A DNA stretch of 64,000 nt from Narthecium ossifragum (taxonomy: Eukaryota > Streptophyta > Magnoliopsida > Dioscoreales > Nartheciaceae): contig OY986974.1 of NCBI GenBank assembly GCA_963920575.1, positions 2,542,001 to 2,606,000 of the forward strand, given 5' to 3'. Of this stretch, positions 21,205-36,358 are shown piece by piece. A program made the position numbers and the translations under genes. How positions within the stretch are numbered: position 1 is the first letter of the stretch; every line of letters begins with the position of its first letter. Below the pieces are notes generated by a model. The model was not told the DNA's origin. It made no database searches and saw only the letters and a program-made list of their open reading frames with translations.

Positions 21205-22659
21205 GGCGGAGCTCCACCGGAGTTCGCCGGTGATGACTTGGATAGGGGGTTCTAATTTCTAAGTTACCGCTTACCGGTCTCCAGAAGGCCAGGATGGGAG
21301 GTCTTAAGTATGAGCGAGTTATAAAAACAGACCTCGATTTGTGTGACAACTACGGAATTGCCACTTGGAATTCATTCTTGAGCAGAAGGGATGGCTGTAT
21401 TGTAATTAAGCATAAATCCGGGGGTGAGAGCGTGATGGAAAAGCTAATAGAGAGGGGGGAGGCACGCCTCGCGTTGGCGTGAGGCCCGGCGGGAATCAAA
21501 ACGTTGTGGAAAAAGCCTGCGGGGAAACATGTGGGGGTGGGGATGGGGGGCGTTCCAAATGTTCCACGTGCCTGTATTCCCGGAATGGCCCCCGCTACTC
21601 GCATAAAACAGCGCGCGTCGTCAGTAATAACATCCCACTGGGCCACTGACGACCATATCTTCCCACGAGGCCAGGCCGTCGCGTCATGGCTGTTGCACAA
21701 TGGGGCGGCGGGTTAAGTGGGTTCCCCGTAATAGTATGGATTCGGATATGTCTGTGAGTAGGTTAAAAAAAATCCAAACCCATTTCGATTATATCAATTT
21801 TATAAGAAATAAAAACGGTTATAATCGTTTTCCTCTTAATAAGGTAGTTTATATATCAATCTTAATTTGATTTACATATACATATTCCCTAAATTAGTTT
21901 TGCATTTGCATATACATATACATATACATATACATATTCCCTAAGTAAGAGAAGTGCAAAACCGTGTCAGGGGCATGAATCAGTACTAGTAAACATATAG
22001 GAATGCATCATATAAACATTCCGACTTCTCGATCCCTTTCCCTTTTAGACTCTACCTATGTTTCTTTTCTTAAAATTTAAACTCTATCTACATATGGGAG
22101 ACGAAAAGAAAAATTTTCTTTTCTTTTTTTGATTATATGTGATTTTTTAATTTTCCTATTACATTTTATCGTGTTTTCGTTTACATTATATGAGGCTCAG
22201 CGGGAATGAATTATGTGGGTTGGGTGGGAATGGATTATGTAGGTTGGATTTTAAACTGCTAACCTGCTACAAACCCATCCCACTATCATCACTAGTTGCA
22301 TGAGAATTTTTCAAAATACCCCTTAGGGCAAGATCGAAGACATAACGCGTGAGTAATAGTAACCCATTCGGCTGCATGCGAATTTTTCAAAATACCCCTT
22401 AGCACAAGATCCAGGACATAACGAGTGAGTAATATATACCCCACTAACCCATACGGTTCGTTAGATACGATTTCGAATTTGGAATTTTAAATATGGCTAA
22501 TGTTGAAATTTAGAATTTGGTCTATTTTGAGCTGTATTTTTTTCCCGATAGTGATAATAAGTCATGAATAACTTTAAATTTCAAAATTAATCATAATCAG
22601 AATTGGTCATAAAAACATATAAATAGAGAAAAAATAACATTATAAACATATATAAATAA
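21205..22659. other. Intergenic; bHLH promoter side and short repeats
   Basis: It contains a hexamer microsatellite (CATATA units, about 21906-21937) and a 77-bp imperfect tandem duplication anchored on GAATTTTTCAAAATACCCC at about 22304 and 22380. ORFs at 21294-21716 show no family motif. Confidence 0.5.
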
Positions 22660-24225
22660 GGGATAATAACATTTTACTCCCCTCTGGTTTGGAAATATGT
22701 CAATTTACCCCCTATATTTTAAAACGTGACAAAACACACTCTTAATTTATCAATGTGGTCGTTTTGGACCCGACCGTTTAACTCCGTTAATAGGGCTAAT
22801 GGCAAACCTGTTAAATAGGTCACGTGCGATGCACGTGACCCGATTTTGCTCGTCTCCAACATGGCCACCGATCTCACTACTATCTACTTTGGCGACCACC
22901 CCCATCTCCGGCTATCTCCAAGACCTTCTCCAACTCTCATCCCTTCCCATCTCCCTCTTCTCCATCCTCCATTCTCCTCCACAACCCACCTCACTTTCCA
23001 CCATCCCCAGCCACCTCTCGTCACTGTCCCGTCAAAGCTCCAACTCCGACAGACCCCCATCATCCCACTCCCACCTTCCATGGCGAAGATGCGCGGCAAA
23101 TCGCAACCTCTCCACTCCACCGACGCGCATTCACCTACCGCTCCTCTCCGCCCTTTCGTCGGGGCCTCCCAGCGTCCCGAGGAGGCCACGAACTCTCAAC
23201 ACCACCTCCATAACTTCTCGTTCCCGATCCTCACGAAATGGGGCGCCCAACACCTCCTTCGTTGCGACGGCGTCAACCGCAACGGCGATGTCATCGGGCG
23301 AAGCTCATGGCGCACCTCTGCGAGGCGGCAAACCGGATGGAGCTCCCTAGGGTTTGGAAAGAGTTGGCGCGGGCTCTGGAATCGGTGGATTGGGGGCGGT
23401 CGTGGACTCTGAGGGCTACACGGGCGATGAGGTCACCGGAGCAGAGGACGAGCCCTTCTTCGCCACCGGGTGCGTCGATAGTGACAGAGAGAGTGAGGAG
23501 CTAGGTTCTGTCTCCCTATCCATCGAGGAGGATATCTACTCGCTCACCAGATCCCGCCCCCGTCGTCGTCCCCGCAAGCGCGCCCGTGCCGTCCAGAAGC
23601 AGCTGGATGTGAGATGGATCCGATCACCCCCTCTTCCTCTCTCTCACATTTTCTCCGGTGGCAAGCTGTGCCTCTGGCTACGGTGCACTACGCCGAGGGG
23701 AGGGGGGGAGGGGGGGAGGACATCGTGACGTGGCACTCCGCTTGAGCGCGCGGTAGACCTAGCAGCATTGGAGGCTCACTTTACCTGTGAAGCCAGTGGT
23801 CAAGAGCACGTTGAAGATGTTGTCCATGCAGCCAGCGACTCTCGACAGCGCCCTCTAGCATTCTTCCACCACCCTGAGTTGTGCTGCTCACGTGGCGTAT
23901 GGGAAACCCTCTTCGGGGACCTCTTCACTGAGACGGTCGGCCATGTCGTCGCGACGCCTGCGAGGAGTAGCATGGTTGTGGCGGCCGCGGTCGATCACCC
24001 CCTCTTCCTCTCTCTCACATTTTCTCCCAAAAACTGGTCAAACCGGTCAAAATCGGTCAAACAAACCTATTTACCCGGTTTACCGTAAGCCCGGCTAACG
24101 AAGTTAGACGGTTGGGTCCAAAACAATCACATTGATAAATTAAGGGTGTGTTTTATCACGTTTTAAAATATAGGATGTAAATTGACATATTTTTAAACTA
24201 GAGGGGAGCAAAATGTTATTAACCC
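22660..24225. mobile_element. Pack-MULE carrying a captured host gene fragment
   Basis: The terminal inverted repeats are about 140 bp (22660-22798 and 24084-24225); both start GGG(A/T)TAATAACATTTT and share GGTTTGGAAATATGTCAA-like and AAAACGTGA words. The flanking 9-bp sequences TATAAATAA and TATAAACAA differ at one base, fitting an aged MULE target duplication. The interior is GC-rich, unlike the ends, and holds a decayed DUF1639 gene. A 38-bp block (GATCACCCCCTCTTCC...) is repeated at about 23622 and 23993, bounding a second unidentified GC-rich segment. No transposase is present. Confidence 0.85.
23081..23608 (+). pseudogene. Captured DUF1639-family gene fragment
   Basis: Three reading frames in succession match the DUF1639 layout. 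First comes MAKMRGKSQPLHSTDAHS, then HNFSFPILTKWGAQHLLRC (family start: HNF.LP.LKWG, LRC). A frameshift near 23300 leads to LMAHLCEAANRMELP and ESVDWGRSWTLRATRA. A second shift leads to SLSIEEDIYSLTRSRPRRR and KRARAVQKQLD, the family's C-terminal signature. It ends exactly at a splice donor (CTGGAT then GTGAGA at 23609), so genomic DNA rather than cDNA was copied. The final exon (FPGLWL-type) is absent. DUF1639 proteins have no established function. Confidence 0.7.
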
Positions 24226-25230
24226 TATAAACAATTTTAAACTTTACATAGACGGCGTGACAAATATCACCGTTTAAAAGGGTATATAGATGAAAACCTC
24301 TTCCAGCTTTTTACTGCAAAAGAATATCATCGATGTTAATTTTTTATTCGACAAAGAGAAACCCTACAAAATACTCAACTAGAAAGAAATCAAAAGACAT
24401 TATTACTACATGAATTAATTCCAAGCATGAATTTTGAATTTTATCAGATCAAATCTGATTCCACCTCGACTCGCTACATCAAAACACATGCTATTTCCAC
24501 CGGAGCGAATCTGAATTCGATCCAGGGTAAACTAATTAAACAATCACGAACGACGTGGTCGGTATTTTTAATATTCTTGTTAAACCAAGCTTAGCGGTGG
24601 CTAATGACAGGAAATTGTTTTGTAATGAAAACCAATTAGGAGGGCTAGAATGCAAATAATAGGAAGGGCAATAAGGTAAGTTCAGGTGGGCGAGGGCATG
24701 GATTTGCTATAAAAGGGAAGTGTGGGGGGTGCGCCATGTGAGGGGGACTGGAGAGGCGTTGTTGGCCAGGCGCGCCACCGCGTCGTGGAACAACAACAAG
24801 AAGAGGAGGATGGCTGGATGGGGGGTGGTCCGGGTGGAGCACATGGGGGAATCACGTGAAGAGGGGTGGTGGGTTGGGGAGCCGAGAGTGGGCACCCTGG
24901 AATCGTACCGCGCGCATGTTCTGCACATTCCCTACACCGAAGCCGACATGTGGTCGACCGCCCCCCTCCGCCTCGCCTGGGGATTTTCCAGATTCCTAGG
25001 TGGCATATAACATGAGTTATATAATGGTGAAATGAGAACAGGTGTCACCAGATCTGAAGCTAATGGTCCTTTGTGGGACCAAAATAGGACGAGGTATGGG
25101 GCCTGGTCTCGACCCGGGCTCCAGTTGTATTGGCTGCTTGTCATCGGATTCTAGACCCCATCTATCATGCCAGGTTTATGGGCATGCAGAGCCCATCACA
25201 TGTACCGGACCCCAGAATCAAGTCAGGTGG

Positions 25231-25231
<1 letters not shown>
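24226..25231. other. Intergenic; one unassigned 96-aa ORF
   Basis: 24720-25010 holds an open frame rich in Arg/Gly/Trp without a recognised domain, in locally GC-rich DNA. I do not call it a gene. The remainder is AT-rich. Confidence 0.35.

Positions 25232-25269
<38 letters not shown>
25232..25269. repeat. Poly-T tract, about 38 nt
   Basis: An uninterrupted T run ends at ...TTTGACAAGTTGAG. It could be the poly-A tail of a minus-strand retroposon or simple slippage. No target duplication was found. Confidence 0.9.
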
Positions 25270-25270
<1 letters not shown>

Positions 25271-25639
25271 ACAAGTTGAGTTAAAAGGTTAGAAAAGAAA
25301 ACATCGCAGATCAAGTGGGTCGGACTGTATTTGTGTCAAATTTGAGCTAATAGGCTGTTTGGTCTGTTTTTCTCTCCACTTTTTTGCAAAATTTGGTCAC
25401 GACTCAGCGCCATGTCAAAGTTTTATAATTTGTTTGGCATGAAAAAGACTGGCCATGATCCAACGGCCATATGGATCGTAATATAGACCACTGAAAATAT
25501 CAAGAATATATTGGATTTACTAGCCCGGAATGCCTAGCCCAATAGCTTTAAGACCATGGGCTTGGTTTGGGCCGGGCCTAGGTGAAGGAGTCGAGGATTA
25601 TACACGAGTTTTAAGACCATTGGCTAGTCCTCTTTTAAG

Positions 25640-27538
25640 TTATCCGAGTCGCGAGTCGCGAGTCGCCGCCGCCGTAACGGTCATCTCCTTGGCTCCATTG
25701 CGACGAACGCTTCCTTAGGGAACCCCAATTCGATCTCCGATCACTCGGATCTCCATCCCTTTAATCCCGTCTCCTGTGCGATCTTTGGGGTATATGGCTT
25801 GGTTGAGACGATGAGCTCGGTGAGGTCTTCGGTCCTCTTATGAACTATCCTCTTTTATGGGTTGGATTTTATCGATCTCTTAATTTATCTAGGTTTTAGG
25901 AACTTGTGTAAATTTAGCATTTAAGTTGGATGTACCCTTGATATATATTTTTTTTCATGAAATTGTGTTGTTATTACGATTGTGGAGAAATTTCTTCGTT
26001 TTTTTCGAAGCGGGCGATCGAATTGTTGACGATTTTAGGGGAAAAGTCTCTCCTTTTTTTGTTCTGATTCCCCTTCGTGATCCGATGACAGAGTAAGTTG
26101 CTTTGTTGCAAAAATTCGTCAAGGTCACAGCCCAAATTATTGTTCTCTTGCGAAATATCTAGGATTAATAGATGCATAGTGCCAATGCTACTTGTTTTAA
26201 GCTAAATTCAAAAGCGCATGAACTAGTTACTCGAAGAGGCTTCCTGTCCAGGATCATGGTTTGGTACCATTAGCATCATCATTATGATCTTCTAGTTCAT
26301 GTCACACTTTGCGAATTACCCTGCAAACCTAACAATCTATATTTCCTTACAAAACTTATGATTAATGCCGACTCCTAAAAGAGGCAGAAAATTAATTTGG
26401 GGATTATCTTGCGGAGGACAATACTCGGTTGACCTGCCATTGCAAATATAAGGAGAATGGTAGTTTTCGTAGCTTTTCTTGGTAGGCATTTGAAGGGCCT
26501 GAGGCTTCTCTCCCACATGTGTGTTAGTGTTCTGTGATGCATCATGGAGGCCTACAGTGACGAGGAGAAAACTCCTGGGAAGTCATGTACAAAGAGTTTG
26601 TAAAACTGAATTCACGATAAGGTTTTTTCTGGTTGTGGATAAGCCTGTGCTGTACCCGTAATAATCTGTACTATATAAGAAGAAATGCATGATTTATTTG
26701 TTTATTCTTGTGTATACTTTCCAAGGTCCTACAATTATTCGAGCTGCAAATATGATTAGGACTGTGTAGTTTAATGTAATCACCTTTTAGTTCTAGCTTG
26801 TAATATGAGGATTTTCTTTCTAGGCTCAATAACATTAGTCGTCTTCTATGTATCAAATAAGAATCTTTTATGATCATGATATTTCGTTAAATGTGTTTTC
26901 TAATTTGTTGGACTCATTTTCTCAGCGAAATCTAGCAATACTATCGTTAGTCTTTTCTTCTTCAGTCCATGTTCTACTTGTATGTCTAATAGAAACTTGG
27001 ACATAGTCACATAGGTTAAGAAGGACAGGTTATACTAACTAGAGAATGGCTGTTGTGTCTTCTCGTTATGGTAAGCCCATCTAGTTACACTAACTTATGT
27101 GGATGTACTGACTGCCATATAGGGGCTTGCTTTGACTAAGAAGTTGATAAAGTTCCATGTTAGGATCTCTAATGTGGACATCTTTGAGTTATTGATCCAC
27201 TGAGATACCAAGTTGCGAGATCACTTTTCATAGAAGCTGATTGAGATACTTTCAAATTCTGTGGCTGTAATGGTATGCTATTCTGTTTGTCAGAATACAA
27301 CTTTCTGTATTGATTTTCTTGGGTTTTAAATTTCTGTGTATGATCTCCACTATATCACGTGTTCGTGGCAAGATTCATGAGATGGATAATTTCTGCTTTA
27401 GAAAAAAGAACTACCATATGTAATGTTTTGCACTTTTTTTGATGCATCGTTCCAATTCTTATTCGTGCAGGATTAATACTGGCCATTATACACCTACTGT
27501 TACCTCCTTTTCATTTTGATTTGGCTTCGCGGTCTAAA
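25640..27538 (+). promoter_or_regulatory. Probable 5' UTR and leader intron of the F-box gene
   Basis: A GC-rich leader-like segment (25640-25820) is followed by AT-rich DNA ending in TTATTCGTGCAG (about 27459-27470), a good acceptor 69 bp before the F-box ATG. This suggests a long leader intron of about 1.6 kb. The transcription start and the donor are not certain. Confidence 0.4.
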
Positions 27539-28294
27539 ATGAGTAAAGATTGGTTATACGGGGAAGTTCTGAAAGCAGTTTTCCCTTTTCTGGAGGGCAA
27601 TGACTTAGTTTCCTGCATGCTTGTATGCCGTCAATGGAGAGATGTTGCCGGGGATGACTACTTCTGGAAATGCATATGTGCTCGGAGATGGCCTTCTATC
27701 TGCAAGCAACCTCCACCGACTCTAAGCTATCACAAGCTATTTCTAACCTTCTCCAAACCACAGCAACCCCAGCCTCTTCCACCGAGGCTTTCGTTCAATG
27801 ACTTGGAGTTCTATATTGACCTCTGGTCTGAAGGGCAGCTTATCTTCTCTGAAGCAGTCTCTGGTTCTGTGCTTCAGACAGGTATAAGGAGCCCACCACC
27901 AGGCATACCTGCTGTCCTTAAGGCTCATCTGGATGGCCCAGAATACAAGATGCTGTTGCATGTGGACCCAAGGTTCACCATGCCCCTGGGCCAAACCATG
28001 ACTGTATCGATTCTCGTGGGCCGGAGAGACACCAACGAGATGGCCTGTGTTGTGAACCGGTCTGTTTTCGACTATGTAGATGGGAATGCTTTCAGGGCCC
28101 TGGCCTTTGATTACCTCAAGTTCTCTCCTGGCCATCCATTCGTCTCAGGGATAAGGGCTTGGGTGTCCTTGCTTTTTATGGCAAGCAGCACCGATAGAAT
28201 AATTGATGTCTTTGCCATTGAGATAGACTTTTGTGATGCTGCAAGCTCTGAGAATGAGGTTCTGTGGCTTTTAGACATGCTTGACTGGAAATAA
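27539..28294 (+). CDS. F-box protein (At5g39250-like)
   Basis: A single coding exon of 251 residues. I chose the ATG at 27539 because the longer reading would start from TTG. The F-box lies near the N-terminus: LYGEVLKAVFPFLEGNDLVS, CMLVCRQWRDVAGDDYFWK, CICARRWPS. F-box proteins recruit targets to SCF ubiquitin ligases through SKP1. The C-terminal part (FNDLEFYIDLWSEGQLIFSE through FAIEIDFCDAASSENEVLW) has no Kelch or LRR repeats and matches a small plant F-box family of unknown target. It ends LLDMLDWK before TAA. The frame is intact and codon use looks normal. It has no obvious functional link to the neighbours. Confidence 0.85.
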   Translation: MSKDWLYGEVLKAVFPFLEGNDLVSCMLVCRQWRDVAGDDYFWKCICARRWPSICKQPPPTLSYHKLFLTFSKPQQPQPLPPRLSFNDLEFYIDLWSEGQLIFSEAVSGSVLQTGIRSPPPGIPAVLKAHLDGPEYKMLLHVDPRFTMPLGQTMTVSILVGRRDTNEMACVVNRSVFDYVDGNAFRALAFDYLKFSPGHPFVSGIRAWVSLLFMASSTDRIIDVFAIEIDFCDAASSENEVLWLLDMLDWK

Positions 28295-29689
28295 GAGCTC
28301 ATTCTTCTCGCCCTTTGTAAATAGTAGAACATTTGAATTATGCAATTATGGCAGTCAGAAATAATGTTTATCGCTCTGTAATTTAAGCTTGCTGGCTGCA
28401 AAGCTTCAGCAAGGCAACTTGGTACTGCTGTTTCTGGTCTTTGGTTTCATGTTAATTTTGAATGGTGATGAAATAAATATATTCTTCTGCACCTAAAACT
28501 GTGCAGGAAAGGTCCTGCTCAGTAGATGTTGAAAATTGAATTTGCTGGTTGAAAAATATCAAAATATTGCTTCACCATGTGTCTATATGCAATTCACACA
28601 TCACTGTTTTCATATTGGGCCGCAATGAGGTGACTGGGCTACAACATGAGAAATTCACACAGGATTGCAGGAACAGAGCTGCAGCAACTGTGATGCTTAT
28701 TCTATGCTTAATTTCTTGCATGTGAAAGGAAATCAATTATGCACCTCGTTACCATAGAAGCAAAGACTAGTTCTTGTGGTTCATGATAATTTTGGTTTGC
28801 CATCTAGGGTTTTGGTTGCAGGCTTGCAGTTTGTCAGCATGGAAAAAAAAAACATGGGTTTGTTGGAGAAGCAGTCTTTTTAATGATTCTTATCGAAACA
28901 AGTATTCTATGGTGTTGAGGTGATACAGACAAAGGGCTTCCTTGTTCTGCCATCGGACAGAATAAAGCATCATTGGGATCAAGCTTTTGTTTGTGCAGTG
29001 GCAACATCATTCCCAGAATCTGGTGCAGTTCTGGGAAAGATGTACATGTGGCAACCCAATGAGCTTACTCGGGAACTTGCTCTCTGTCCTCCTCATTGCT
29101 CCCAATACTCTTCATGATTTCTATTTGAAGTGCTCTTCATTTCCTTCTCAGTACACAATATGGGCTGATAGAATGAGAGGATATACTCCCAGAAGAGATA
29201 TCAGGAGGACATCTCTAATCCCACATACATGTGATATAAAATACGCACCAAACATGGGATAAGTTAGGATGAGGCGGAGAACTTCTCGTGTCCTGCCTCT
29301 TCGCCCCTTAAACAAGTGTGCCTTATGAGGATTAAGCTAATTAAGAACCTGTAGAAAGAATTAGGCATCATTAATAAACAAGCACGATTAGTCGATGCAA
29401 GTGCTATTTATATATCGTGATCTTAGGCTTTGATGTCGCAATTAACGGTTTAATCTCCATAATTTATATCTCCATGCAGACCTAGCTAACATCATTTGGA
29501 ATACACGTAAACAAAGATCTTCTCTGGTACTTTAACGTGTAATTCCATATCTATAACTCCAAAGCCAAGCAAGCCAAGCAGCTGATGGTACAACCGATGA
29601 TATCAAACAAGTGCTCGTAAAGACCAGGCTAAGTGGATGTTTGGCTGGCCAGAGGGGGGGTGATCTCTGCCTCAGAAGCTTACCATTGG
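28295..29689. other. F-box 3' flank and intergenic
   Basis: No reliable gene. Short ORFs at 28920-29262 have no family motifs. Confidence 0.4.
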
Positions 29690-30090
29690 TTATGGTCTAT
29701 GAGGATTGAGAACCCGTAGTATTGGTTCAGACTTAGCTCATGCAGGTTGGCTCAGTTTTTGGAAGTCCCCTACAGGACCTCGTGTGAGACAGTTTGTATG
29801 GCATCTCTTTCATGATGAGGTGCCTGTGCCGTGCTGGATTATCTATGGCGTGTGGGTGCCTCGGCCGAGCATGGCTGTCCTCGCTGCAAGCCTGCAAGAG
29901 GGGCCCGGAATCAATTCAGCATTTGTTCTTTGAGTGCCCCTTCGCCCAACAGGTCTGGCAGCATGTGGGATCATTGCCCATTGGCCTGCAGAGAGAGATG
30001 TCTATTGCTTCAACATCGTGTGGATGCATGCAGCCCTTTCACACAGGCCTGAACGTGTGCTGCGGCGTGGGGGGGTTGTCTGCTTCAGCC
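29690..30090 (+). pseudogene. LINE reverse-transcriptase zinc-finger (zf-RVT) remnant
   Basis: Translation gives SFWKSPTGPRVRQFVWHLFH, then after frameshifts GCPRCK and GPESIQHLFFECPFAQQVW. This is the pattern of the zf-RVT domain found after reverse transcriptase in plant LINEs (PPRV..F.W, ...ES..H.FF.C..A..VW). Several frames are needed, so it is dead. Confidence 0.7.
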
Positions 30091-30300
30091 ATGGCGGTGA
30101 GCTAGGTTGGTCTTGGGCGGGGATGGAGCAAGCTTCGTCGGTAATTGATGATGATCCGAAGGCAATTCTAGCGGCAATTCGTCGGTAATTCAATTGAAGA
30201 GGAATGAATGCATTAGCAGAGTTGTCTACTTTTATTGATTAGTTTTAAACAGCAAAACCTGCTGGATTATACAAGGAAAGTAAAGTTGTCTTCAACTATA

Positions 30301-30488
30301 TCATTCTTATATGAGGTAATAATTATAAGTGAAACTTCTGATGTCCTACGTGGCGAAATAATGTCCTAGGTGGAACTTATGTGACGCCTATGTGTCCTAC
30401 ATCATGGGGTTTAGTGGGAGGGAGTTATTAAGTGATTATTGAAATAGGGTTGGTAGTTACCCTATCAGATGGTAGGGGACACCACTAG
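30301..30488 (+). mobile_element. Non-autonomous Helitron, 188 bp
   Basis: It starts TCATTCTTATATGAGG after A and ends GACACCACTAG before T. The sub-terminal hairpin is CCCTATCAGATGGTAGGG. The body shares GTCCTACGTGGCG, TAGTGGGAGGGAGTTA and GGTTGGTAGTTAC with the 17824 copy. Confidence 0.75.
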
Positions 30489-31113
30489 TATTAATATATA
30501 GACCACAAGTTGCAACAGCTAGCTACTAAAAAAAAAACAGGCTAGCTAGCTATATACCATATCTAGAGGAAAGATTAGTGTGAGCTTTTGAAATATATTG
30601 TGGACAAAGCTATATACTAGCCTTCGGGCTCAACTTGTAAATAAATTAAATAAATTTTAAAAGGCCATTAATGCACAATCTAATAGGTTTGAAGTTTATA
30701 ACATAAATATATTCTTCAAAGAAGCTCACAATCCAAAAAAAAAAAAATTAATGAACTTGATGAACTGCTTACAAATTAATTAGATAAAATTGCATATTCT
30801 TATATCAATGTTACGTGTGCCAGTGTGTGTGTATTCTTATTGAGATAATGGGTAGTTATTATTGGTGCTGATCCTAAAAGAACGGAAAGATAGTGGCAAT
30901 ATGGGACCAAGAGGAATGCGTGCGCTAAAAGATGACAAGCATTCGCTTCAAACTTGGGTCTTGCCAACCAACCAATACTTCACAGTTCACACCTCCCCTT
31001 CTATGATTCTTAGCAACCTTTTAAAAGTTTCCAATCTAATAGTGGCTCTATTACTCCTGTGAGGAGTGAGAAAAATTAGGACCATTGTCTCCTTTCTGTA
31101 AACGGCTCTCATC
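30489..31113. other. Intergenic upstream of the beta-glucosidase
   Basis: It contains a LINE-like tail (AGCCTTCGGGCTCAAC, about 30620-30635) and AT-rich sequence; nothing else is supported. Confidence 0.4.
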
Positions 31114-31120
31114 TATATAA
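31114..31120 (+). promoter_or_regulatory. TATA box of the beta-glucosidase gene
   Basis: TATATAA in CATCTATATAAGTTTC lies 72 bp upstream of the ATG at 31192, giving a predicted leader of roughly 40 nt. Confidence 0.6.
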
Positions 31121-31191
31121 GTTTCTCCTGGCCTCCTCTCTTGCACTTCAATACACCCTCATAGGAGTCTAGCTTGAGTGCTTGGGTTAGA

Positions 31192-35691
<4,500 letters not shown>

Positions 35692-36358
35692 GCATGTCTC
35701 AGTATAGATCCTCCAAGAATTTGGCAATTCAATGCATCATTATTTCTCTTCACAGAAACAGAATACATCTTCTCATAGAAATTTATAGCTGTAAGATTTA
35801 TTGCAGAAATCTATAAGCTGCACCATTGTTACTAAAATACCTTCTTTTGAACTTCTAATATGGGTTTTATAAGAATAGTAGTGCCCTGTCAGTGAAATGT
35901 TTCATTTTCTCTAACACCCATTTATCCAAAAGCAGTGGGATGCCTCATGAAATTCATGCATATATGAGTCTTTAAAAATCACACAAACTGTTCATTTGCC
36001 ATTGATAAAACAAGATTCCTAATAACTCATAAGCGAGTTGACCTATTACATCAAAACCTTTACCAACAGATAAGGCACCTGTTGTCAAATAATGGTATCA
36101 CAAATGGAAAACAGAAACATACATGAAACGTCAAGTCTGTTTTCATGAGCAGGCTGCAACAGCTCTTCAAAATGTTTCTTCGGAGCTAAAACTTGTAGTT
36201 TAAGGGTTCCACACATTATTACTCTTGAGAAGAGGATGTTCCGGATTAAATACTTTGATTTCAAAGAAATAATGACCGACGGACGTGTCACAGACAATTT
36301 GATCCATAAACATTGTCATTGTGGTTCTAAGCTACATTCTACCACCAAGCATTCTCCC
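35692..36358. other. Convergent intergenic region
   Basis: 3' ends of the plus-strand beta-glucosidase and the minus-strand BCCP face each other; no other feature seen. Confidence 0.5.

Noticed and set aside
24645..25010. ORFs in a GC-rich patch, including a 96-residue one
   Set aside because: No family motif, no splice structure or promoter evidence; kept only as an unassigned note.
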